Both the position numbers and the translations under genes were made by a program. Shown in pieces: positions 56,475 through 64,000 of a stretch of DNA of 64,000 nt (within the stretch, counting starts at the first letter, position 1; the number at the start of each line of letters is the position of its first letter). The DNA is from Stenotrophomonas maltophilia (GTDB taxonomy: Bacteria > Pseudomonadota > Gammaproteobacteria > Xanthomonadales > Xanthomonadaceae). The notes beneath the pieces were generated by a model. The model was not told where the DNA came from. It was given only the letters and a program-made list of their open reading frames with translations, and searched no databases. The DNA lies in contig NZ_LYVJ01000015.1 in assembly GCF_001676385.1 (NCBI RefSeq), positions 1-64,000 on the forward strand, given 5' to 3'.

Positions 56475-56712
56475 TCAATTCGATCCTGAGACGGGCGTCG
56501 TCCGTGTAGAAATCTCCGTGCATGGCGGTGAGGCCGGTGATCTGAACCGCCACCTGGTCTCCGGCGCTCTGCACACGCTGGAGTCTATTGCCGGAATGGA
56601 TCAGGGGCCGGTGAGACGGCGACTGATCGATTGCCTTGCCGCGCAGGTGCGGTCGTTGAAGCGAAACGAGGCCGATGTGCGGGCGGCAAAGCGCGTAGGT
56701 GCGCCATGCTGA
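56464..56712 (+). CDS. Small phage tail-region protein
   Basis: An 82-residue protein, MVSIQFDPETGVVRVEISVH..., a beta hairpin followed by a helix with LESIAGMDQGPVRRRLIDCLAAQVRSL (split). ATG 56464 overlaps the start of the minus-strand gene; GTG 56467 is an alternative. Ends as overlap with the next tail protein. Function unknown. Confidence 0.6.
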   Translation: MVSIQFDPETGVVRVEISVHGGEAGDLNRHLVSGALHTLESIAGMDQGPVRRRLIDCLAAQVRSLKRNEADVRAAKRVGAPC

Positions 56713-57467
56713 TCGGATATGGCATGCCGGCGGTGGAAACGGCCACCCTCACCGGTGGAACGTGGCTGTCGGCCGACCAGGGCTCGGCGCTCTTCGATGG
56801 CAAGCCTGGGCGATCGTCGCGGATCCGGCGCACCGGCTCGTTGGCGATCACGATCACGCTGGCCGAGGCTGTTGTGCCGGGGATCATCGCGGTCCTTGGC
56901 CTCAACATCCCGCCCGGCGTGCAGGTCAGCGCTGCCGGCGCGACCGGGACTACTGTGCGCCTACCCGACGGAAGTGTCTGCGCCTGGCTGTTTCCGCAGG
57001 CCAGCGCGCTGGTCTCGACGGTGTCCGTCGAGATCGCCACAACTGCCACGAACGTCGACGTGGGGGAGATCGCGATATTCCGGGCAGTCGAGGTGGGCAT
57101 CAGCGACGGTTGGGCGGTGGCCACAATCGACACCAGCGTGCATACCCGCACCAAGGGTGGCCAAGTCAACACGGTTCCCGGACCCCTGTACCGCCGACTG
57201 ACCTGCACCTTGTCCGGCCGGGCGACAGCGGCCGTGCGCGGCGGTGGGCTGGGCGGGACCGATTGGGAGACCGTGGCGGCAGCGATCGCGGGGCGCCGGC
57301 GCTCCTGCGTGGTGCCGCAGCACCGGGACATGGTCAGCAAGGCTTTCGACCCGCTGCTTGCGGCGCGGTCGGCGCTCTACGGCTACCCGACGCAGCTGCC
57401 GTCGGCGGAGAACATCAGCCGGCAGTACTTCACCGGATACATGGAATTCGAAGAGGTTCCCGCGTAG
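56706..57467 (+). CDS. Phage tail protein upstream of the tape measure
   Basis: A 253-residue protein with repeated beta-strand segments (ETATLTGGTWLSADQGSALFDGKPGRSSRIRRTGSLAITITLAE, split) and a C-terminal MVSKAFDPLLAARSALYGYP, ending YFTGYMEFEEVPA. No membrane segment or enzyme motif. It resembles tail proteins between chaperones and tape measure in some xanthomonad phages; identity uncertain. Confidence 0.65.
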   Translation: MLIGYGMPAVETATLTGGTWLSADQGSALFDGKPGRSSRIRRTGSLAITITLAEAVVPGIIAVLGLNIPPGVQVSAAGATGTTVRLPDGSVCAWLFPQASALVSTVSVEIATTATNVDVGEIAIFRAVEVGISDGWAVATIDTSVHTRTKGGQVNTVPGPLYRRLTCTLSGRATAAVRGGGLGGTDWETVAAAIAGRRRSCVVPQHRDMVSKAFDPLLAARSALYGYPTQLPSAENISRQYFTGYMEFEEVPA

Positions 57468-57529
57468 CTGTTTGTTGAGGCCCTAAGAGAGTGCGAGAAT
57501 CGGCGTGGAAGACTGACACGGGGATCGCA

Positions 57530-57892
57530 ATGAGAAATCCAATGGCTTTGACAGCGGCTGCCGTCGTGCTGGCCTCGGGGATGCTCCTTGCCTCCTGTGG
57601 CGGCACGTCGCCAGAGCAACGCGCCTACCGCGAGGCGAGCAAGAATTGCCAGCAATGGGTCAAAGAGTCGGCCAAGAACCCATCCTCGGCGAAGATCCCG
57701 CAACCGGCCTCGGTCCGCAGCGCCAGCGGTCAGATCATCGTCCAGTGGGGGCATGGTGAGGGGCTGACGCTGATGAACGGTTTCGGCGCAAACGTCGACG
57801 CCACCGCGCGATGCACCATGTCGTTGGATGGCCACTTTCTGAAGGAGCTGGTGATCAACGACGAAGTGATCCGAAGATCGTCCTCCGACTGA
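57530..57892 (+). CDS. Small lipoprotein, prophage cargo candidate
   Basis: A 120-residue lipoprotein with a signal peptide and lipobox LLASC (Cys about 22). The mature part has ACCxxWVKESAKNPSSAKIPQP-like sequence (CQQWVKESAKNPSSAKI) and one further Cys. It is flanked by gaps and followed by two terminators, so it is an independent unit in the tail operon. Phage-encoded lipoproteins here are often expressed in the lysogen and block superinfection at the envelope (inference). ATG 57530 follows a weak GGGGAT site. Confidence 0.7.
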   Translation: MRNPMALTAAAVVLASGMLLASCGGTSPEQRAYREASKNCQQWVKESAKNPSSAKIPQPASVRSASGQIIVQWGHGEGLTLMNGFGANVDATARCTMSLDGHFLKELVINDEVIRRSSSD

Positions 57893-57906
57893 GCGATCGT
57901 CAACAG

Positions 57907-57968
57907 AAGCCGCCCAATGGGGCGGCTTTTTTGTACCCATCTCGGCCCGCCATGTGCGGGCTTTTTTT
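57907..57968 (+). terminator. Two tandem intrinsic terminators
   Basis: AAGCCGCCC-AATG-GGGCGGCTTTTTT (57907-57932) and GCCCGC-CATGT-GCGGGCTTTTTTT (57945-57968). They follow the lipoprotein gene and precede the tape measure start by 12 bases; late transcripts must read through. Confidence 0.9.
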
Positions 57969-57980
57969 GTGGATGACGGC

Positions 57981-60900
57981 ATGAGCCTTTACACCCTTAC
58001 CGTAGACCTGTTGCTGAAGTCGGGATCGTTCGAGAGAGACAGCGGGAAGGCCGCGCGTGTTGTAAAGCGCGACATGGAGACAATCCAGGCGTCAATGTCG
58101 GATGCTTCGCGTCGTGGCGCGGATGAGGTGTCTGCTGGATTCCGCCGCGTGGCCTTCGAAGCTGTTGGGATGACCTCGGCCTTGGCGGCGGTTAAAGCCG
58201 TGATTGGGAAGGCCGATGAGTGGACCAACCTGAACAACCGGCTTCGTCTCGTCACCAAAGACCAAGCGGCGTTCGTTGCAGCCCAGCAAGACGTTGTGCA
58301 GATCGCCAAGGCTACGCGGCAGCCGCTCGGTGCGACCGCCGAGCTGTATCAGCGCATCGCAATGAATCAGGATGCACTGGGGCTTTCCGGCGCGGGTCTT
58401 GCGCGAGTCGTCGAGACCATCAGCAAGACGATGGTGATCAGTGGCAGCAGTGCGGCCGCTGCCGAGGGCGCGTTGATTCAGTTGGGGCAGGCGTTCGCAT
58501 CTGGCGCACTGCGGGGTGAGGAACTGAATTCAGTGCTGGAAGGCGCTCCGGCGCTCGCGCAAGAGATTGCTAAGGGGCTGAATGTCCCGATGGGCAAGCT
58601 GCGCGAACTTGGGCAAGCCGGAAAGTTGAGCGCTGACCAGGTAATCAACGCTCTCCAGCGCCAGGCCAGTGCGGTTGACGAGGCGTTCGGCAAGATGGAC
58701 GCGACGGTTGGCCAGTCACTGACCCTGCTCAATACCAATCTTTCGGAGATGATCGGGCGCGCGGATGATGCGACTGGCGCCTCCCAGGCACTTGCAGCTG
58801 GCATTGGCCTGCTGGGCAGCAATCTTCAGACGGTCGCCGTTGGCAGCGCCGCAGTGGCCTCCGGCCCATTGGTGAAGGCGCTTCTGTCGCGGGTGGCGGC
58901 GGCAAACGCCGCGGTCGCCGCAGATCGCGCTGCAGCTGCCCAGAGTCTGGCAGCCGCTCAGCAGTTGGAGCTGCGTACGCGAGCGGCAATGCTGGATGCT
59001 CAGGCCGAAGCTCGCCGGATGCAGGTGATCGGCGGAAGCGTTTCGGTAAGTGCCAAGGCTGCTGCCGCGACGCTGGAGCATAGGCAGGCGACGTTGCTGC
59101 TCGCGCAAGCTCAGACTCAGGCCGCTGCGGCGAATGCTGGGTGGCTGGCGCGCGCGGGCTCGGCCACGTTGTCGGTGCTGGGCGGCCCTGCAGGCATCGT
59201 CACGATGCTGGCTACGGCGGCAGCCGGCTGGCTGCTCTTCCGAGACAACACTAACACCGCATCAGCTGCACTGATTGACTTCGGTGGCGCCGCCGATGTG
59301 GCGATTGAGAAATTTCGGGAGTTGAACCGGCAGCAGCAGGCTGGCGAGATCTTGCGGCTGCAGAAGGAAATCGGTGATGGTTACAAGGAGATCACGGCAA
59401 CCATCCGTGACATGGCGCTGGAGTCTCAGAGGGGTATCACGAACTCCTACTCGGACGCATACGCGGCTTCGATCCGGCGTCTGGCCGACGAACTCAAGGC
59501 CGGCAAGCTCAGCGCTGACGAGTTCAGCGCACGACTTGAACAGGCGAATGCCAAAGTGCTCGAGGGTGCGACCGGCGCGGAGAGGTTCCGCGGTCGCATG
59601 GTGGAACAGACCGCAAGCGTCGCAACGCTCGCACGTGAAACCGAGCGTCAGGGCAATGTTCTTGAATCGTTGAATGCCGCCACCACCCAGGCCAAGAGCG
59701 CGACCGATGCCCTGTCTGGCTCCTTCAACGTATTGGGCGACTCGGCAGGCGCCGCAGGCAAGCGCATCGCGTCGGCCATGCAGTCGCTGCCGGGTCAGCT
59801 CGCCCGCGTGGGCAAGAGTGCAGCCGAAGTCGCACAGCTGGACGTGAATGACTGGTTCAAGGAGGCCCAAGCCAGCGGCGTCGACTTCTCCAAGCGCGAT
59901 GACCCCAAGGTCAAGCAGTACATCGAGCAGGGCGCACAGTACATCCGGCTCCAGACGGAGCTGGCCGCTGCGCAGAAGAACTTCACGGAGTCGCGCAAGG
60001 CGTCGGCAGCCGCTGAGCGCGCCGGCGCCAAGGATCGCACGGCAGACGCGGAAGCGATCAAGCGCTACAACGAGCAGGCTGCAATGGCCGCGGCAACGAT
60101 GGCCGGGCCGCTGGCCGAGGCCACCGAGCGGCAGAAACAGCTCGAGGACAAGCTCAAGGAAGCGCTGAAGGAAGGGCGCATCGAGCGGGCCGCGTACAAC
60201 ACGCTGGTCCTGGAGTCGCAGAAGGCGTTGGAGCAGTCCAGCGCGGAGATCAAGAATGCCCTCGCCAGCCCCGAGGCGCTCCTTGCGACGATGGATGCCG
60301 AGGTCGCCATGCTCGGCAAGGTCGGCCGTGCGCGCGAACTGTCGCGGCGCGAGATGATGAACGAGCGGGACATGCGGCAGGAGCTGCAGAAGGCGGTGGA
60401 GGCCGCGGGCAGCAAGGAAGCGCTGGCGCTGTCCAAGGGGGCAGCGAGCTACGAGCAGTACGAGCAGTCCATGCTGGACGCAGCCCGAGCATCGGCCGAT
60501 CTGTCGCTGCGCGTGGAGGAGGCCGCTGCCAACGTTGAGGCGTGGGCCGGCGTGGTCGTCAACGGCGTGGGCGATGCCGCCGACGCCATGTCCGACTTCG
60601 TTGCCGGCGGCGTGCGCGACTTCGACAACCTGTGGGACGACCTGAAGGACACCGCCCGACGCGGGCTGCGCGACCTGACCCGCGAGCTGCTGCAGCAGAA
60701 AATCGTGATCCCCATCCAGACTCAGATCCTCAACGGGATGAACGGGCAGGGCGGTGGCTTGAGCCTGCAGAGCATCATGGGGCTGTTCGGTGGGAACGGC
60801 ACCGCTGGTGGCGGTCAGAACCTGGGCACCATTGCCGGGCTGCTGTCCAAAGGGCAGGGGTTGTTTGGCGCGGGTGCCGCGTCCACCGGAGGAACGGCGG

Positions 60901-62597
60901 CCGGGTCGATGCTCGGTTTCGGCAACAACGTCGTTGCATTCACAGGTGGAGGAACGGCTGCCGCGGCCGGCGGTGCTGCCTCAGGAGCCGCTGGCGCGGC
61001 CACGGGTGCGCTCGGTGCCGTGGCGGCGTTTGCTCCCTATGCTGCCCTGATTGCGATGGGCATGCAGATGGCCGGGAGCGCCTACAAGGAAGGCTTCGGG
61101 CTGGAGAACCAGGACAAGTTCGATCTGCTGAAACGTGGTCACTTTGCTTCCGGCGGTCTGCTGACCCCGGTCATGCTCGACAGCATGTCGCTGGACTACC
61201 TCGGCCGCGCGCTGGGCATGAACCGGAAGACGGCGGCGATCTTCTCGGGTAGCTCGCTGATGGGCAAGGCGTTTGGTCGCAGTGCCCCGAAGATCACCGG
61301 CCAGGGCATCACGGGTTCGTACGGATTCGGTGGACTGGACGGTCAGAGCTACGCGGATGTGAAGCAGAAGGGCGGGTGGTTCCGATCCGACAAGAAGTGG
61401 ACGCAGTACGGTGCCCTGGATCCGGGCATCGATCGCACGTTCGACATGGCTGCACGGCAGATCCGGGGCGCAACAACGGACCTGGCCAAGCAGTTGGGCG
61501 TGGACCTGTCGCGTCAGCTGGCAGGCGTCAAAGTCAGCCTGGGCAAGCTGCAGCTGTCGGCGGATTCGGAGGAGGCGCAGAAGCAGCTCGAAAGCTACCT
61601 GGCCGACATGCAGGACCGCCTGTACACCGAGGCGGTGAGGGCAGCGGGGTTCGGTGGGCAACTGGATGGCTTCTACAGCTCAGCCGATGTTTTTGGAGCG
61701 TTGAGCGCATCGATCCAGCTGGCGGTGGGCAATGCGGACGACCTCGGACGGGCGTTGAATGGCCTGGAGATCGACAAGGTCAACAAGGCCGTGGACTACT
61801 TCCAGGAGCTGGCAGCGGTGGCTGGCACGGACTTGGCCACACAGATCCAGAAGGTCAGCGGCCTGTTGGGCAACTACTCCACGCTGATGGCGGACGTTTC
61901 CACGCAGCTCATGACCGGCGACCTGTCCAGCTACCAGCAGCAGGCGCTGAGCATCGAGCGAACGTACCGGCAGCAGGTGAAGTCGGCCAACGACTACGCC
62001 AAGGCCCTGGGCTTGTCCGGTGCACGTGCCGAGGACCTGGCCAAGATCGAAGCGCTGCGCGCGATGAACATGGGCAAGCTGCAGGCGCAGATCGACAAGG
62101 ACAAGAAGGCCATGCAGTACGGCCTGTCGATCAGTGACCTGTCCCCGCTGACCGACCAGGAGAAGCTCGGCGAGGCCATGAAGGAGCTGGAGCGGGCCGT
62201 GGCCGGTGGCGACACCAGCGCAGCCCAGGCGGCGGCACAGGCCGCCCTTGGCTTTGGCCGGAACCTGTACGCCAGCGGCAAGGACTACAACGGGCTGTAC
62301 GACCAGGTGACTGGGCTCATCGACGGCATGAAGGTCGGCGACCTGAACACCGAGGACGGCACCAGCATGGGCCAGCTGGCGGACGCGATCGAGGCCCTGC
62401 CGGACAACTTCAGCCGTGCGGTGTTCGACCTGGTGGTGAACAACGAGTCGCAGTCCCAAACCACGGCGGCTGTGCAGCAGAGCAATGCTCTGCTCACCGA
62501 GCAGAACCAGTTGCTTCGCGAGCTGCTGTCCACCACCACCCAGGGCGTCCGCGCCTCCAGCAGCAACGCGCTGCGCCAGGCACTCAACGCGAGGTAA
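57981..62597 (+). CDS. Tail tape measure protein
   Basis: A 1538-residue protein that sets tail length and helps DNA entry. The N-terminal part has the family tape-measure domain (NNRLRLVTKDQAAF; ATAELYQRIAMNQDALGLSG; SGALRGEELNSVLEGAPALAQEIAKGLNVPMGKLRELGQAGKLS, split). Long Ala-rich coiled coils, hydrophobic stretches near 405-430, a Gly/Ala-rich hydrophobic region near 920-1040, and a C-terminal coiled coil follow. ATG 57981 follows the second terminator. Confidence 0.93.
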   Translation: MSLYTLTVDLLLKSGSFERDSGKAARVVKRDMETIQASMSDASRRGADEVSAGFRRVAFEAVGMTSALAAVKAVIGKADEWTNLNNRLRLVTKDQAAFVAAQQDVVQIAKATRQPLGATAELYQRIAMNQDALGLSGAGLARVVETISKTMVISGSSAAAAEGALIQLGQAFASGALRGEELNSVLEGAPALAQEIAKGLNVPMGKLRELGQAGKLSADQVINALQRQASAVDEAFGKMDATVGQSLTLLNTNLSEMIGRADDATGASQALAAGIGLLGSNLQTVAVGSAAVASGPLVKALLSRVAAANAAVAADRAAAAQSLAAAQQLELRTRAAMLDAQAEARRMQVIGGSVSVSAKAAAATLEHRQATLLLAQAQTQAAAANAGWLARAGSATLSVLGGPAGIVTMLATAAAGWLLFRDNTNTASAALIDFGGAADVAIEKFRELNRQQQAGEILRLQKEIGDGYKEITATIRDMALESQRGITNSYSDAYAASIRRLADELKAGKLSADEFSARLEQANAKVLEGATGAERFRGRMVEQTASVATLARETERQGNVLESLNAATTQAKSATDALSGSFNVLGDSAGAAGKRIASAMQSLPGQLARVGKSAAEVAQLDVNDWFKEAQASGVDFSKRDDPKVKQYIEQGAQYIRLQTELAAAQKNFTESRKASAAAERAGAKDRTADAEAIKRYNEQAAMAAATMAGPLAEATERQKQLEDKLKEALKEGRIERAAYNTLVLESQKALEQSSAEIKNALASPEALLATMDAEVAMLGKVGRARELSRREMMNERDMRQELQKAVEAAGSKEALALSKGAASYEQYEQSMLDAARASADLSLRVEEAAANVEAWAGVVVNGVGDAADAMSDFVAGGVRDFDNLWDDLKDTARRGLRDLTRELLQQKIVIPIQTQILNGMNGQGGGLSLQSIMGLFGGNGTAGGGQNLGTIAGLLSKGQGLFGAGAASTGGTAAGSMLGFGNNVVAFTGGGTAAAAGGAASGAAGAATGALGAVAAFAPYAALIAMGMQMAGSAYKEGFGLENQDKFDLLKRGHFASGGLLTPVMLDSMSLDYLGRALGMNRKTAAIFSGSSLMGKAFGRSAPKITGQGITGSYGFGGLDGQSYADVKQKGGWFRSDKKWTQYGALDPGIDRTFDMAARQIRGATTDLAKQLGVDLSRQLAGVKVSLGKLQLSADSEEAQKQLESYLADMQDRLYTEAVRAAGFGGQLDGFYSSADVFGALSASIQLAVGNADDLGRALNGLEIDKVNKAVDYFQELAAVAGTDLATQIQKVSGLLGNYSTLMADVSTQLMTGDLSSYQQQALSIERTYRQQVKSANDYAKALGLSGARAEDLAKIEALRAMNMGKLQAQIDKDKKAMQYGLSISDLSPLTDQEKLGEAMKELERAVAGGDTSAAQAAAQAALGFGRNLYASGKDYNGLYDQVTGLIDGMKVGDLNTEDGTSMGQLADAIEALPDNFSRAVFDLVVNNESQSQTTAAVQQSNALLTEQNQLLRELLSTTTQGVRASSSNALRQALNAR

Positions 62598-62603
62598 TCC
62601 GCA

Positions 62604-64000
62604 ATGCAAGCAAGGAAACTCACGCTGGTGGAGATCGGCGTGGGCGCGCTGCCGTCGCCGTCTCCGGCGGCGCCGCGCTACTCGAACTGGTTCCCGGTCG
62701 TGCACCGGCCACCCGAGGTGCCACCGGTGGATGGGGTGACCCCCAACCCGGTGGCCGACGGTGTGCTGCTGGAATGGCCGGCGGTCGATCTGGCCGGCGT
62801 CGTGTACGTGGTCGAGCGTGGCCCCTCTCCGGAGGGGCCGTGGACCGAGATCTATCGGACCACCGACACGCGCTACTTCTACAGCGACAACACCGGCACC
62901 AAGTGGTGGTTCAAGATCACGCCGACCGTGCGTGGCCGGCCGGGATCGGGCTCGGTGGTGGAAGCTACCCCACCGCCTACCACGGCCGAGCTGATCAAGC
63001 AGACGGAGCGGATCACGAAGGAGATCGCCGACCGAATGGATGCAGATGCCGCAGAAGCGGCCGCGCGGGCCGATGGCCTGGCTGCCGCTGCGCGGGATCT
63101 TCTGGCTGAGGCGGACCTGCGGCAGCGTGGGGTGTCCGACGCAATGGAGGCGATCGCACAGGAGGCGCAGGCCCGTGCCGATGGGCTGCTGAACGAACGC
63201 CTTGAGCGCGAGGCTGCCATCACGCTGGAGACCCAAACCCGGCAGAGCGACGTGGAATCGCTGTCGCGCGCGCTGTCCGAGGTGGCCGCCGGTAGCGGGA
63301 CCCAGTTCGACAGCCTGCGGATCTGGTACTTCGACACCACCGTGGAGGAATGGACCGGCAACGGAGCGCCACCGACGATGGTCGATGGCTGGCTGCGGCC
63401 GGCCAACGGCACCGATAGCCCGTATGTGCAGTCGCCGGCAGCACTGGCCGTCGACGGCAGCGCGTACCGCTTCGTCAAGCTGAGGGTGAAGCGCGTTGGC
63501 GATGCAACGTGGGACGGCTTCCTGCAGTGGATCACGCTGGCCGACCAGGCATGGGACGTGGACAAGCGGGCGGCGATCCCGGAGCCGCGGTGGGACGACA
63601 ATGGCGTCGGCACGGTCGACGTGGCCGATATCGCCTGGTGGCCGGGAGAGGTCGACGCCATCCGGCTGCAGTTCGGCGCGACCCAGACCGTCTCCAGCTA
63701 CTTCATGACCGACTGGGTGGCCATCGGGCGTCCGACGCCCGGTGCCGGTGTGGCGCTGGTCCAGGAGGAAGCCCGCGCCCGTGTAGCGGCGGACGTGGCC
63801 GAGGCCAGCAAGCGCGAGACGCTGGCCGTGCAGCTGAGGGGCGACTACGAGGGCAGCGATCTGTCCCAAGTTCCAAGCGGCCTGTTCGCCGCGGAGCGCG
63901 ATGCGCGGGTCACGGCCGATGAGGCCAACGCCAGCGCCATCGAGCTGATTCAGGCGCGGATGCCCACGGGCGATGGCACGGTGGCCACGGAGGCCAGCGT
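62604..64000 (+). CDS. Tail hub or fibre protein, truncated by the window end
   Basis: An open frame starting MQARKLTLVEIGVGALPSPS..., running past base 64000 (465 codons visible). It has an FN3-like segment (about 42-108: VDGVTPNPVADGVLLEWPAV...), then long Ala/Arg-rich coiled coils (KEIADRMDADAAEAAARADGLAAAARDLL, split), and a beta-rich middle (about 235-375). GAGGTAA lies 7 bases before ATG. Typical of receptor-binding tail proteins after the tape measure. Confidence 0.82.
   Translation, partial: MQARKLTLVEIGVGALPSPSPAAPRYSNWFPVVHRPPEVPPVDGVTPNPVADGVLLEWPAVDLAGVVYVVERGPSPEGPWTEIYRTTDTRYFYSDNTGTKWWFKITPTVRGRPGSGSVVEATPPPTTAELIKQTERITKEIADRMDADAAEAAARADGLAAAARDLLAEADLRQRGVSDAMEAIAQEAQARADGLLNERLEREAAITLETQTRQSDVESLSRALSEVAAGSGTQFDSLRIWYFDTTVEEWTGNGAPPTMVDGWLRPANGTDSPYVQSPAALAVDGSAYRFVKLRVKRVGDATWDGFLQWITLADQAWDVDKRAAIPEPRWDDNGVGTVDVADIAWWPGEVDAIRLQFGATQTVSSYFMTDWVAIGRPTPGAGVALVQEEARARVAADVAEASKRETLAVQLRGDYEGSDLSQVPSGLFAAERDARVTADEANASAIELIQARMPTGDGTVATEAS

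Larger units (their letters stand above)
30417..64000. mobile_element. Lambda-like HK97-type siphovirus prophage, right end outside window
   Basis: Starts at the 3' end of tRNA-Gly(CCC). It contains, in order, cargo gene, integrase, leftward early operon, repressor/Cro switch, replication genes, Q-like gene with late promoter, lysis, packaging, head and tail genes. The tail operon is still running at base 64000, so attR lies beyond. No frame in the essential modules is broken, so it may be functional. Confidence 0.93.

Noticed and set aside
61680..63869. A 729-codon minus-strand frame
   Set aside because: Antisense to the tape measure and the truncated tail protein, which have motif and coiled-coil support.

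Overview
The window reads as a high-GC gammaproteobacterial chromosome of the Xanthomonadaceae, most like Stenotrophomonas. Evidence: the codon usage, the pgk-pyk-class I aldolase cluster, dispersed GTAG-type palindromes like the SMAG elements described in S. maltophilia, a GDSL-esterase autotransporter, and a divergent cysK/cysB pair. All identifications come from reading the sequence. No database search was run.

Bases 1 to about 30340 are ordinary chromosome. In order: glycolysis genes (pgk, a HAD phosphatase, pyk, class I aldolase), a PPC-like lipoprotein, a macro-domain hydrolase, cysK divergent from cysB, a copper-associated pair (DUF2946-like protein and TonB-dependent copper receptor), an RND efflux adaptor and pump with a GNAT gene, an AGCS alanine/sodium symporter with an rRNA methyltransferase, an M28 peptidase, mscL, a fumarylacetoacetase-family hydrolase, a Rieske protein, an SLC13-type permease, thiS-thiG-trmB, the esterase autotransporter, and tRNA-Gly(CCC). 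The gaps between these genes hold three dispersed repeat families: GTAG palindromes, GGGGTC-N-GATCCC hairpins (two of them inside reading frames), and a composite element of about 190 bp.

Each of the four complete composite elements has an outer inverted repeat of 22-25 bp. Inside it sit two small hairpins whose loops are ANGGAN closed by C-G, the loop and closing pair that CsrA/RsmA proteins bind. The stem sequences differ between copies with compensating changes, while the loops stay constant.

From tRNA-Gly to the end of the window (30417-64000 and beyond) lies a lambda-like, HK97-type siphovirus prophage. Its right end is outside the window. Next to the tRNA are a membrane-protein cargo gene, a small promoter-ORF-terminator unit, and a tyrosine integrase. 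A leftward early operon of small overlapping genes starts at pL near 35885. A LexA-like repressor (36937-37611) faces a Cro-like gene. Six copies of an ACGGAAYNCCGT palindrome sit at pL and pR. The rightward early genes include a replication initiator with internal tandem repeats and an HNH nuclease resembling P1 Ref. A Q-like gene is followed by a pR'-tR'-like promoter and terminator. The late operon then runs: lysozyme, holin-like protein, two spanins, nucleases, terminase, portal, protease, capsid, connectors, tail tube, G/GT chaperones with a GGGAAAC slippery site, tail proteins, two cargo-like genes, a 1538-residue tape measure and a truncated tail protein.

The observations most worth following up are the dual-GGA-hairpin elements as possible RsmA/CsrA-binding repeats, the small transcription unit beside the integrase, the orphan minus-strand terminator at 12793-12831, the apparently leaderless Cro gene, and the cargo genes interrupting the tail operon.
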